From NCBI GenBank assembly GCA_947646735.1, contig CANTFK010000865.1, forward strand, positions 1-64,000: a DNA stretch of 64,000 nt. Reading direction: 5' to 3'. Of this stretch, positions 55,785 to 64,000 are shown piece after piece. The notes beneath the pieces were generated by a model, which worked only from the letters and a program-made list of their open reading frames with translations, searched no databases and had not been told where the DNA came from. Each line of letters begins with the position of its first letter. Positions within the stretch are counted from its first letter, which is position 1. A program made the position numbers and the translations under genes. This DNA comes from Peronospora farinosa. Its lineage: Eukaryota; Oomycota; Peronosporomycetes; Peronosporales; Peronosporaceae.

Positions 55785-56117
55785 ATGAATCCAAAGATCC
55801 GTGACCTATACAAGCGCTTCCTGCTCGTCGGACGCGACTATCCACTGGGACTAAATCATGTGCGCAAGACCGTCAAGCCTGCTTTCTTTAAAAACAGTGA
55901 TCTTACTGACCCACTGGCTATCAAGAAGGCGATCAAACGCGGACGTTGGATGGTGCGTGAGATGGTGGGCGTCATCCAGCTCAAAAAATACAGGACGCTC
56001 AATAGCCGCTACACGTCCGAAGACTTGCGTGAGAAATTACGCGACATTGAAAATCGTCGGGTAGTAGAAAAAATAAAGGTGTCGCAGACCACCAAGAGCG
56101 ACAATGTCGACACATAG
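55785..56117 (+). CDS. ETFRF1: LYR-motif protein, ETFRF1/LYRM5-like
   Basis: 110 residues from the ATG at 55785. The LYR signature is at the start (KIRDLYKRFLLVGRDYP), followed by VRKTVKPAFFKNSDLTDP and QLKKYRTLNSRY, which matches the ETFRF1/LYRM5 family end to end (about 90 residues in animals). In that family the protein works in the mitochondrial matrix, binding electron transfer flavoprotein with the acyl carrier protein and removing its FAD. The basic tail (ENRRVVEKIKVSQTTKSD) is an extension. A 5' exon is possible: ATG at 55675, donor GTGAGT at 55701, acceptor ACTAG at 55765, joining in frame and adding 15 residues (MVFFTRIYENAQLKK). Confidence 0.85.
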   Translation: MNPKIRDLYKRFLLVGRDYPLGLNHVRKTVKPAFFKNSDLTDPLAIKKAIKRGRWMVREMVGVIQLKKYRTLNSRYTSEDLREKLRDIENRRVVEKIKVSQTTKSDNVDT

Positions 56118-56608
56118 TTGTGCAGTTGTAAACTTGATACTGGAGACACTAACAGTAACAACAACTGATCAGCAGCCTTGCTTATGTTACATGAAGTTTA
56201 TCTTATGCATACGACGGTTTGTCGCGCTTTTTGGTGTACGATTGTTGATAAAAGATGCTCTCGGGAAGATTAGATTCAATGGGGTTGACATAAGCCTGAC
56301 TACAATGCAATTCAGGTGAGCAAAAGGACCCTTCCAGACTTGTCGACTGTATTGTAAGTCCGACGGCTCATGCGAGCCACTAGTTAGGAAGAACTTAGCA
56401 AATCCTTGACGAGAAACGTGTTTGTAATGGTGACAAAGTCGCATTCACTTCAAAGTTGTCGTTACATTGCGAGCGCAGCAGTAGGCAAGACGGCATACAT
56501 CGTTAGCCATCTGCTGGAGATACTGGAGCTAATACCACGTTGTTTAGTACCACTCATTACTTTTTTAAGTTGTTGTTGGATTGATCCTCTCTTAAGACTG
56601 CAAGTGAC
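56118..56608. other. Intergenic
   Basis: 490 bp between two plus-strand genes. No gene or RNA is seen. Confidence 0.5.
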
Positions 56609-57424
56609 ATGGTGTTCATCTCGCTAGAAGACGTCATCGGCACCAAAAGTTCCGTTTGTGCGGACAACTGCACCACGAAGCGATTTCCAGAGAATACCAC
56701 CCGTGTGGTAGTAACTCCAGGTTCACCAGCCAAACCACATGACACTCTGCTTGCATATGCTGGACTCTTCTCGAGTCAGAGGCCGTCATCGCTAGTGTAC
56801 TTTGTGCTGTACGTCTCGGACAGCGTCATGCGTCACAAGTGGGTGCTCAAGAAGACTTCAAATGATCACGCGCAATTGCGCAAGAGCATCCAGCGAGTTG
56901 GAGGCGGTTGCAGAGATCCTGCGTGCTGTGGCCATGTGCAGCGCCTCTCTTGGAACGTCGGTACACGTCTATTATGGGGCTTTGGCAATACTGGTAAACC
57001 GTACGACCAGTGTAATGCGTTTCAGACGTATGTGAATGACTTAGTGCAAGCCGTTCTAGGACACGACAATCAATGCCAGACCATGAAGCGGACGCGACAC
57101 CTTCTTGAGGATTTTCTCGACATCAAATACCACCGCGCTAACGCGATTGATCGCGTCTTTCAATACAAAAATCTAGCAGCTTCGCCGACGGTAGTGCCAG
57201 TGGAGCCGTGCCCAGCCGGCCAAGACTGTGGAGACACTGTTGATGACAGCTCCGAGTGCCCGATCTGCTGCGGCGATTTGGCTGACGATAAGACGTTACG
57301 TCTACCGTGTAACCACAACTACCACGCAGGATGCGTGCTTGTGTGGTTAAATATTCAACACGCGTGCCCCGTGTGTCGATTGTATCTCGACGATAGAGTC
57401 GTGTGGAACGAGCCCGTTAGTTGA
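56609..57424 (+). CDS. RING-H2 E3 ligase with PX-like N-terminal region
   Basis: 271 residues, single exon. The C-terminal RING-H2 (about residues 217-257) reads CPICCGDLADDKTLRLPC, then NHNYHAGC, VLVWLNIQHA and CPVC: C-x2-C...C-x-H-x2-H-x2-C...C-x2-C, all eight zinc ligands present. This fold recruits E2 enzymes to transfer ubiquitin. The N-terminal ~190 residues have the rhythm of a phox (PX) domain: YFVLYVSDSVMRHKWVLKK, DHAQLRKSI, a Cys-rich insert CRDPACCGH, AFQTYVNDLVQAVL and RHLLEDFLDI. That would place the enzyme on phosphoinositide membranes, but the PX call is tentative and the usual Arg-rich lipid pocket is not obvious. Confidence 0.8.
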   Translation: MVFISLEDVIGTKSSVCADNCTTKRFPENTTRVVVTPGSPAKPHDTLLAYAGLFSSQRPSSLVYFVLYVSDSVMRHKWVLKKTSNDHAQLRKSIQRVGGGCRDPACCGHVQRLSWNVGTRLLWGFGNTGKPYDQCNAFQTYVNDLVQAVLGHDNQCQTMKRTRHLLEDFLDIKYHRANAIDRVFQYKNLAASPTVVPVEPCPAGQDCGDTVDDSSECPICCGDLADDKTLRLPCNHNYHAGCVLVWLNIQHACPVCRLYLDDRVVWNEPVS

Positions 57425-57637
57425 TACCGTCAAAGTGTGTCTAAAGAGAATGAAACAAGAACAGGAGCTCACCTGATTACGAAGGAAGATCTCGGTTCAT
57501 GTGTGAACAAGCTTTATGAGCACCAAAGCTAGCAGACACTGAAGAAACGCTTGGGATCATCGATGAGTCTATAGGGTCGTTCTTCTTAGGTTACGTTATA
57601 GCGATACTAATTGCTCAGCCTTGCTGCTTCTATTTCG
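57425..57637. other. Short convergent spacer
   Basis: 213 bp between the RING gene stop (plus) and the SET-like gene stop (minus). Confidence 0.6.
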
Positions 57638-60541
57638 CTAAGTAGGTGCTGCTTCTCTCACTTGTGGTACAGTCTTTCCATCCTCCTCGTAATACGACGT
57701 TCCGTACGCCAAAAAAAACTCCTCGCGCACTGCTACTTCCTTCCACGTGACGATATATAGCTGATTCAATATGATCGGACTTGTTGTATCCTGCGGATTC
57801 TCAATCACACAGCCGGGCACGAGAATGCAGTTGTTGTAGAATCCAGATGCGTCCCAATAAACGTCTGCAGGGTACTCATACACACGGTCATTTGGAAACC
57901 CACCAACCGATCCGTCCGCGTCCACCAAACCGTCAAAAGGCATCAAACGGTGGCCGTACTGTGTTTGAAACTTGTCTACATCGCGCACAGTGCCATTAAC
58001 AACGACAAAAGTCTCTCCTAGCTCTCCGCAACGTGCTACCTTATTCAGGCCATCATGATGCATTTCTTTTGTAATTCGTCGGACACCGAAAATGCAGACA
58101 ACCGAAAACGCCGGCCATGTATGAGCTGACAAGTTAAATAGTCCTCTTCCAGCATCAGGAATACCGGAAACCGCAACACCAACTGTGCCATTATCGTTCG
58201 TCTCCTGATACGTAATTGTTTTTGTGTCAACCTTTTTGAACCGCAACTTCGGGGGTTTTGGGATGCGTCGCTTTACAGCAGCCAGTTCAGCATCTGTGAG
58301 ATCGAAGTGGGGAGAACTAGAGGCTTCACTTTCCGTGACGGGAGAAGAAGAAACACCAATGCCCTCCAGCTTTCGCTTTTTCCTGAATTAATCGATCACA
58401 AACACAAACTATTAGTGTGGGTTCAATGCCGTCACCCAACAACGCACACAAACGTACTTAGCTTCCTTGTCAAATATTGCAGACATCTTCATCTGCCGGG
58501 AAATCATACTTTTCATGGCAGAAGAGTAAGCTTTCATCGGATTATTAGCCGCATGTACCTTTTGGCAGAGTTTAACCATGTGCACGGATGGGTTTGCCAC
58601 CATATGATGGCGGCAACGGTTGCAAAGTTCTTTTGCAATGTAGCATAAATCAGATTTCGACTTGACCTTGGCAACCATTTCACGCGCCATTGTGTCCAGC
58701 TTGAATACCTTGATAAGCTCTGCCACCAGTGCGCTCGAATTCACCTTGGACTCGTGTTCGACTGTCTTTAGAATTGCATCTGTCGCAGGGCTATTTGCAA
58801 ATTGAATTGTCTTCACCCGTCTGATCTTTCCAAATACAAATGCTGAAGGATTTTGACACTTCACAAATTCCATTTTCCTCCACATGTCGTCTAATAATGA
58901 GCGATCAATGTCAGAAACCGCACGCGCTGCTGTTGGATCAAGATCCCACGTGCATAAGAATGCATCTCGCAGCAAAATGAAAGAGTCTTTGATGTTTTTT
59001 CTTTTCGCGGAGCTCGAATGTGACGTTGATGTTGATGCATGCAGCAACCAAGACATCATCGACTTGGTGTAATGGTGCAGGAACATCTCACCACCGCGTC
59101 TACCTCCTTTCTCGGACGGATCCCAGTGGTTAAAGCCGAAATACTTCGTATTCAAGTCAAGGACTGAGTCAAGTTCCTCTAATTCCTGTGGTGACGCACG
59201 TCCCAAGTATATTTCCCACGGGCCCGGCTGAATGTTGTGCTTTTTCATAAATGCCACAACCTCGGGGGGCGCTGACGGTTTGATAGGCGATGATGGAGCA
59301 TCGGACGCTAGCGATACCTCGCGCTGCAACATCTCGAATGTCTCATCAATCTTGAGCATAGGGTCGTGTTTTAAATCCGCCTCATCTTTTACTGGCACCG
59401 AGTACTGCAATCCCCATTTTGTCCAAAAGTCGAATACTGCCCGAATATTCGGCTACAAATAGAAAGGTACATGTGATAGTTACTCATACAAGTAAAACAT
59501 ATACACAAATGCAAGCAATCGTGCGTATACGTACATTGTGCTTTACATCCCCGTTTAGTTTTTGCACCAGCTGGAACAGAATCTTTTCAAGAGATAGTAC
59601 TAGTGCAGACTCACGCATCTTAGCATTACGGTCCTTCTGCGGGTAGTTTGCACGCACCGATTTAACTACATCGTGAACAACGTACACAATACTCGCTCGT
59701 GCTTTAAAAGACTGCATCGCATCCATTGTCTGAGCTAGTTTCTGACAAATGGCGACGTGCAAATGCTGATGCCGAACAATAAATTTCGAACAGGCCTACA
59801 CAAAAACACATATAGAGATACAACCACATTTATCGCTCAGCCAGCGCCACCAGTATCCTTTTTTCTCCCACGCAGCACAACACACACCTGAATAGCCGAT
59901 GGCTTGGTATCCAACTGATCGATCAGCAAATCAAATTCCAACATTGGGTCGCCAAATGTATGCGACATTGCCTTAGCCGTCGATTCCAGTTCTTCCATTA
60001 CTTTCATTCGTTCATGCAGCTTTTCTTCCATCTCTACGTTCACTTCCGACACAATAAATCCAATCACTACACCCTCTCGGTCCGTATAGAGAGATTTGAT
60101 AGAATCTGGACTTGCTCCTGTATACACGCCAGCAAAACACCAACAAAAGCATCAGTATTTCACACTCCTCTTTCTCTCTTCAATATGTTTGCACCCATTC
60201 AACACCCACACACCATTTTTCCGTAATCGATGCAGACACTTGAGACCTTTTAATGCCATTGGTACCAGCAAATAGAGCGTAAAATTAAACGTCGAAGCCA
60301 CAAATTGTACACACAGAGCGCACTCGTGTTTTTTCATGTAAACTTTCAATTCTTCGCTGTTTTTAGCAAAAAATTTACAGAAAAACCCCTTTAGAGGAAT
60401 CGCAGACAATTTGGCTTTCGTTCCAACGGCCAAATGGCGTGGAAAGTCCCGTAAGAGCGCACGTTTTTCAGCTGGAAGACGTCCTACGAGGTCAATCGAT
60501 CGACCTTGAAATTTCACATCTAATCGCCAATTATCACTCAT
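57638..60541 (-). CDS. Probable SPOC-CID-SET multi-domain nuclear protein
   Basis: Five exons inferred: 60541-60214, 60117-59888, 59795-59535, 59452-58458, 58382-57638. Introns are 75-96 nt, all GT-AG and phase-consistent, giving 852 residues. N-terminal ~130 residues: strands ending in FTLYLLVPMALKGLKCL and GVVIGFIV resemble a SPOC domain (tentative). Next, a CID (RNA polymerase II tail-interacting) helical repeat: MLEFDLLIDQLDTKPSAIQA, KARASIVYVVHDVVKSVRAN, ALVLSLEKILFQLVQKL, IRAVFDFWTKWG. A middle helical part follows, then KKKRKLE, created across the last intron and looking like a nuclear signal. The end resembles a SET methyltransferase fold: VAVSGIPDAGRGLFN near its start and VAVREEFFLAYGTSYYEED at its end, but the NHS box is not clear. 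It may be a chromatin or RNA-processing factor tied to transcribing polymerase. Confidence 0.7.
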
Positions 60542-61062
60542 TTTAAGTGATTGTAGAGCTCAATAATGTCAATTATAAAGCTGCTGTAAAGGCTTTTAGA
60601 CGCTGATTCTGGACGTTACACTTGCAATAATGTGTTCACAGCTACAAGAGCTTGAAATGAAGCTACTGGACGTCGAGATAAGAAGACTACTGACACAGTG
60701 AGAGAGGTCAATGCAGAGCGCTTCCGGCAGACTTGGGGCGACCGACTGAATGACGAGATCGATGATTGGTGGAATTGGAGATGCATGCACTTTTGATTGG
60801 TTTATATTCGGTTGTACACCATGTTTACATAAAGAGAACATGTCCTTATGCTTACGGACTCAAAAAGCGCGTGTCTATGATCATAGCGTATTATTAATTA
60901 GGGGAGACACTATTCATCACGCACCTTTTTAGCTAACCATCCCCCCCTTAATGTATAGAAATCTGACTATTTACTCACAGTTAGAACAAACACTGGTACT
61001 TGTAGAATAAACAGGTCGAGCTTTATCACAAGCAAGAAGTTAGTGCCGTAATTTATAAACGC
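60542..61062. other. Promoter region of the CID gene and 3' flank of THOC1
   Basis: 520 bp without a supported gene. Open stretches here are short and lack features. It should hold the promoter of the minus-strand CID gene and the terminator of THOC1. Confidence 0.5.
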
Positions 61063-63472
61063 TTATGCTTCTTCGCCATCCTGCACAGGAAAGAAAGTGA
61101 CAATTCAATCGGTTAAGGAGGTCGTACAAATTTACAGGTCAAACAAATGATACACGCACCTCAATGTCGTCGTCACGGTGGAACTGTCCCATTCGCTCTC
61201 GCTTCACCGGTGGTTCGTTGTCTTCTTGTGCAAGCTTGAAAGAATCGCTTCGGTCCCGCTTCGTGCCGGATGAGCTTATTTTAGATGCTTCGTGGTCCGA
61301 CACTTTCTCTTCGTTTTGCTCAGTATCGGCTTCATCATCCACAGCTTTGAGCAACGAGGCTGGAGCATCCGCAGACTCTTTGCTCCCGTCAGTAGCGTAA
61401 ATGCCAAGGATACCCTTGACTAGTGAACCCGTGCCCTTAACCGCCAAGTCCAAATGATTCACGCTTGTCTTCATCGCAGCGCGCATTGTTCGCCAGCACA
61501 CCATCTCATCCTTGTCTGGCCAATACTCCTCTTCGACCCCATTCTCAGGGTCCCAAGCTTCTTTAAAGCGGTCTGTATACGCTGTCACAGAAACTTCATT
61601 CGCTAGCATTCCATAACCAAACCAAAATCACGACGACTGGTTAAGTAAACCAAACAAAACACACAAATATGCTCTACAACTCACCTCGCTCTTTGCCCTT
61701 GATCTTCTCCAAGATCTGCGAAGGCTTCGAACTCTCGGACAGAATCTGCTCCAGCAAGGGGGAGGTAAAGTGCCGACGAACATGCTTCACCGCTGGTTCG
61801 GGGGCAGTCGAAGACTCATTTTCTATCGTAGATGGATACTTCTCGTACCCCGGACACTTTTCCTGCTTCCATTTGACCCAGTTACGCTCACGCTCGAGAA
61901 CGTATGCCACCATATCGCTGAAGCCTTCTCCATCAGATGGCGTTTGCTTTAATAATGCAACCACGCGCTCACTTAGATCAGCTAATTTTGCCTTCGGTGT
62001 GATGCTACCGGTAGGTGGCTTTGCTCTAGCGAGGTCGTTGAAGAGGATAAGAAACTGTGTCAGCATGCTTTCGCGCATGATCGGGTCACGGAGCTGCAGC
62101 CTGAAAAGACGGCTATTGGTCAAATACTTGGGCTGAAAAAAGTGTTCCTGTGACCCCTGCTCGGTTGCGCTCTTGTCGGTGTCACTAGTTGATTCGTACA
62201 TGGTGACATTCGTCGAGTACGTAGGACCACCACTTATGTCTCGTGAACGTTCTAGGTCGCCCGGTGAGAATGGATTGCCTTCGAACGCTGCCAACACGAC
62301 ATTCAGTTCAGTGAACTGCGTACATAATATACCAAATAGAGCAAGGTTGGTCATCAAGTCATTTTGAGCACAGAGCTATATCAATACATCACACGTACAA
62401 ACTTCTCCCAGTTTTCCGCTGACTGGACGACCATCTGATATTCGCGAAAAAAGCTTTGCAAATTCCAGAAGGTGCGATAGAGGTTATAGTCGATCGGGCC
62501 GACGTCGGTGCTTAAATCACTGTCAATCTGCTAGCGCCATACATGATATATTGTCAGCCAACTTTTTCCATAAAGGTGCACCGCATGGATAAAAAAATGT
62601 GCTGGTCACCTCCAATCGAGGCACAACCTCAGCAGCTTTTGCGGCGTCAGAAGTCTCAGCCAAGTCGAACGCATCTTCATCTTCATAAACAGTCACATTG
62701 GTCACGTTTGCCTTGCCCGTAAGATTGACTGCTGAGCGCTCGGACAGTGCGAACGTGAACGACAAGAAAACCAAGATCTTGCCGCAGAACACGCTGTTGT
62801 GAGTCTTGGACAGACGACGCAGCAAAGCATTACACATCCGCAGCAGGCACAGCGATGCCTTGGTAGTCCGGCCTTTCTCAGCAATAAAATCCGGCTGCTT
62901 TATCAAACAAATGTCGTATCAGTCTTTTCATACTCTCAGCAACAGGCAGCTACGACTACGAGACGAAAGCCAGTCACACACCATCGTAAGTTTGTCCTTG
63001 CGGGACTCGAGCAGCTCCCACACTTTCTCACATGCACTGATAGTCTGACCCTCCATTAAATCCTCCAGCACCTTGTATGGTGTGCTGTTGACGAGGAAAT
63101 TGCTGGTCACACCTGCAATACACAGATCCAGCAATGCCGGGACGCCCACGCTACTGGGTGTGGCTTGGGTCTCCGTCATGAGCTTCCAGGACAATTTCTC
63201 TGCTACTTTTTGTACCGCTAAATCCAGTACATTAAGCGTAAAATCCTGTGGCCGTGGGGCCTTAAGCACGTTCTCTACAACCTCAAGTGTGTGGCGATGC
63301 AATTGATCCAGACGAGAGAGCGCGTCATCGTGCGCAAAGAAGTCACCGAGAGAGTTCTACATGATACAGAGGAAAAAGAGACTGCGTTAATTGGGTAAAG
63401 GACACGACGTAATGCATCAGATACGAGGGAATGACAACGAACCTCCGCGGTCCTGACCAGCTCCAGCGCCAT
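61063..63472 (-). CDS. THOC1: THO complex subunit 1 (THOC1/HPR1)
   Basis: Seven exons inferred: 63472-63443, 63356-62982, 62894-62610, 62527-62399, 62315-61685, 61602-61160, 61080-61063. Introns are 79-87 nt, GT-AG, joins in phase, giving 636 residues. Diagnostic family blocks: [83 protein letters not shown], and [15 protein letters not shown] [20 protein letters not shown]1 is a core part of the THO/TREX complex, which couples transcription to mRNA packaging and nuclear export. The C-terminus is acidic/basic ([19 protein letters not shown]) and lacks the animal death domain. The 62398-62316 intron (83 nt) is chosen over a 23-nt alternative because it restores the family alignment. Confidence 0.9.
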
Positions 63473-64000
63473 TTTAGCAATAGCTTAAATCGGAGTTAGG
63501 ATGGGTTTGATGACACACACGAGGTACATTAAAGTAGGACAAAGGTCCCCGATAAAGTGACATGTCTCAGTTATGATGTTAATCTGATCCTGCCAATCAT
63601 CGTATGGGTGGTAAATATACAGATGTATCACCGGCTTTTGACATCTATTAAAACAAGATATTTAGCGTTCCAGTAACTCCGTTTTAGCGTTCCAGTAACT
63701 CCGTTTTAACGTTCCAGTAGCCTAGTCTTAGGTTTAAACACTTTTGAAATAATGGTGGCTTCCATCCATGCAATACACATGTGCTAAACTTATGAGAAAA
63801 CAAGTAAAAACCAACGCAATATCGTTAGAATTACATGCTAGAAATTACTGTGCAAACGGTCAATAGTGCCACAAATCTTCTCCCAAATTGACCAATGCTA
63901 TTCTCACGATGGTGGCATAATCGGCACGTATGCAACAGCCGGAGGAGAGCCACCGCAAAAAAATCCATTCTGCTTGGATTCACACGAACGGATATTCGTG
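63473..64000. other. Upstream region of THOC1
   Basis: No gene recognised. Contains the tandem repeat at 63661-63726 and an A+T-rich stretch near the right edge. Confidence 0.5.
63661..63726 (+). repeat. Three tandem 22-bp units
   Basis: Unit TTTTAGCGTTCCAGTAACTC(CG); the first two are nearly identical, the third has several changes. About 190 bp upstream of the THOC1 ATG. Confidence 0.85.

Noticed and set aside
60596..60841. Minus-strand 81-codon ORF between the CID gene and THOC1
   Set aside because: Ser-rich with no start context or features and lies in the promoter of the CID gene.
62376..62398. 23-nt intron in THOC1
   Set aside because: Too short for an oomycete intron; the 83-nt alternative (62398-62316) uses the same donor, has a normal length and gives a continuous THOC1 alignment.
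1..64000. CRISPR arrays, tRNA or rRNA genes
   Set aside because: None seen. The only regular repeats are LTR tandem units, the LPLVSD repeat and short promoter repeats; no cloverleaf was recognised by eye, and a tRNAscan run would be needed to exclude one.

Overview
The window reads as nuclear DNA of an oomycete (Phytophthora/downy-mildew type). Three things point there. The Ty3/Gypsy elements combine a second, archaeal/plant-type RNase H with a chromodomain. A near-perfect oomycete initiator motif lies at 32174-32160. The host genes at the right end have many phase-consistent introns of about 65-100 nt. The species cannot be fixed from sequence reading alone.

Layout. (1) 1-6560: a frameshifted L1-like LINE on the minus strand: zinc-knuckle ORF1, an OTU-like cysteine protease domain, an AP-type endonuclease and a reverse transcriptase cut off just after its YADD box. 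(2) 7527-7748: a small secreted-protein gene (minus). (3) 7754-32137: a Ty3/Gypsy retrotransposon A (plus) with a second copy B of the same family (17910-30092, minus) nested inside it. Each is about 12.2 kb with ~1.1 kb LTRs TGTGGTG...CACCACA and 4-bp target duplications (GATG for A, GCGG for B). A landed directly in front of the start codon of the secreted-protein gene, moving its initiator to 32160-32174. (4) 32486-39560: a second, heavily decayed chromodomain Ty3/Gypsy element C (plus). (5) 39590-49831: a junkyard of LTR fragments (F family, related to A/B; E, a second C-family 3' end) with a third Ty3/Gypsy element D (40614-48140, minus, 5-bp duplication TATAG) inserted in it. (6) 51687-63472: a compact host gene block: CUE + triple CCCH protein, unknown protein, ETFRF1/LYRM5-like LYR protein, PX-like RING protein, a probable SPOC-CID-SET protein, and THOC1.

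The most interesting signal is an antisense reading frame between pol and the 3' LTR. In A/B it is long (about 700 codons, coiled coil, conserved C-terminal globular part), points opposite to gag-pol and begins in or beside the 3' LTR. The two copies carry different single-base indels, so the source element probably had an open frame. The unrelated elements C and D have shorter antisense coding signals in the same position. An antisense gene driven from the 3' LTR may thus be a shared design of these oomycete elements.

The host genes look like ordinary single-copy RNA-processing, ubiquitin and mitochondrial functions. THOC1 (mRNA export) and the CID protein (RNA polymerase II tail binding) are neighbours on the same strand. 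All retroelement genes except parts of A and B are clearly broken.
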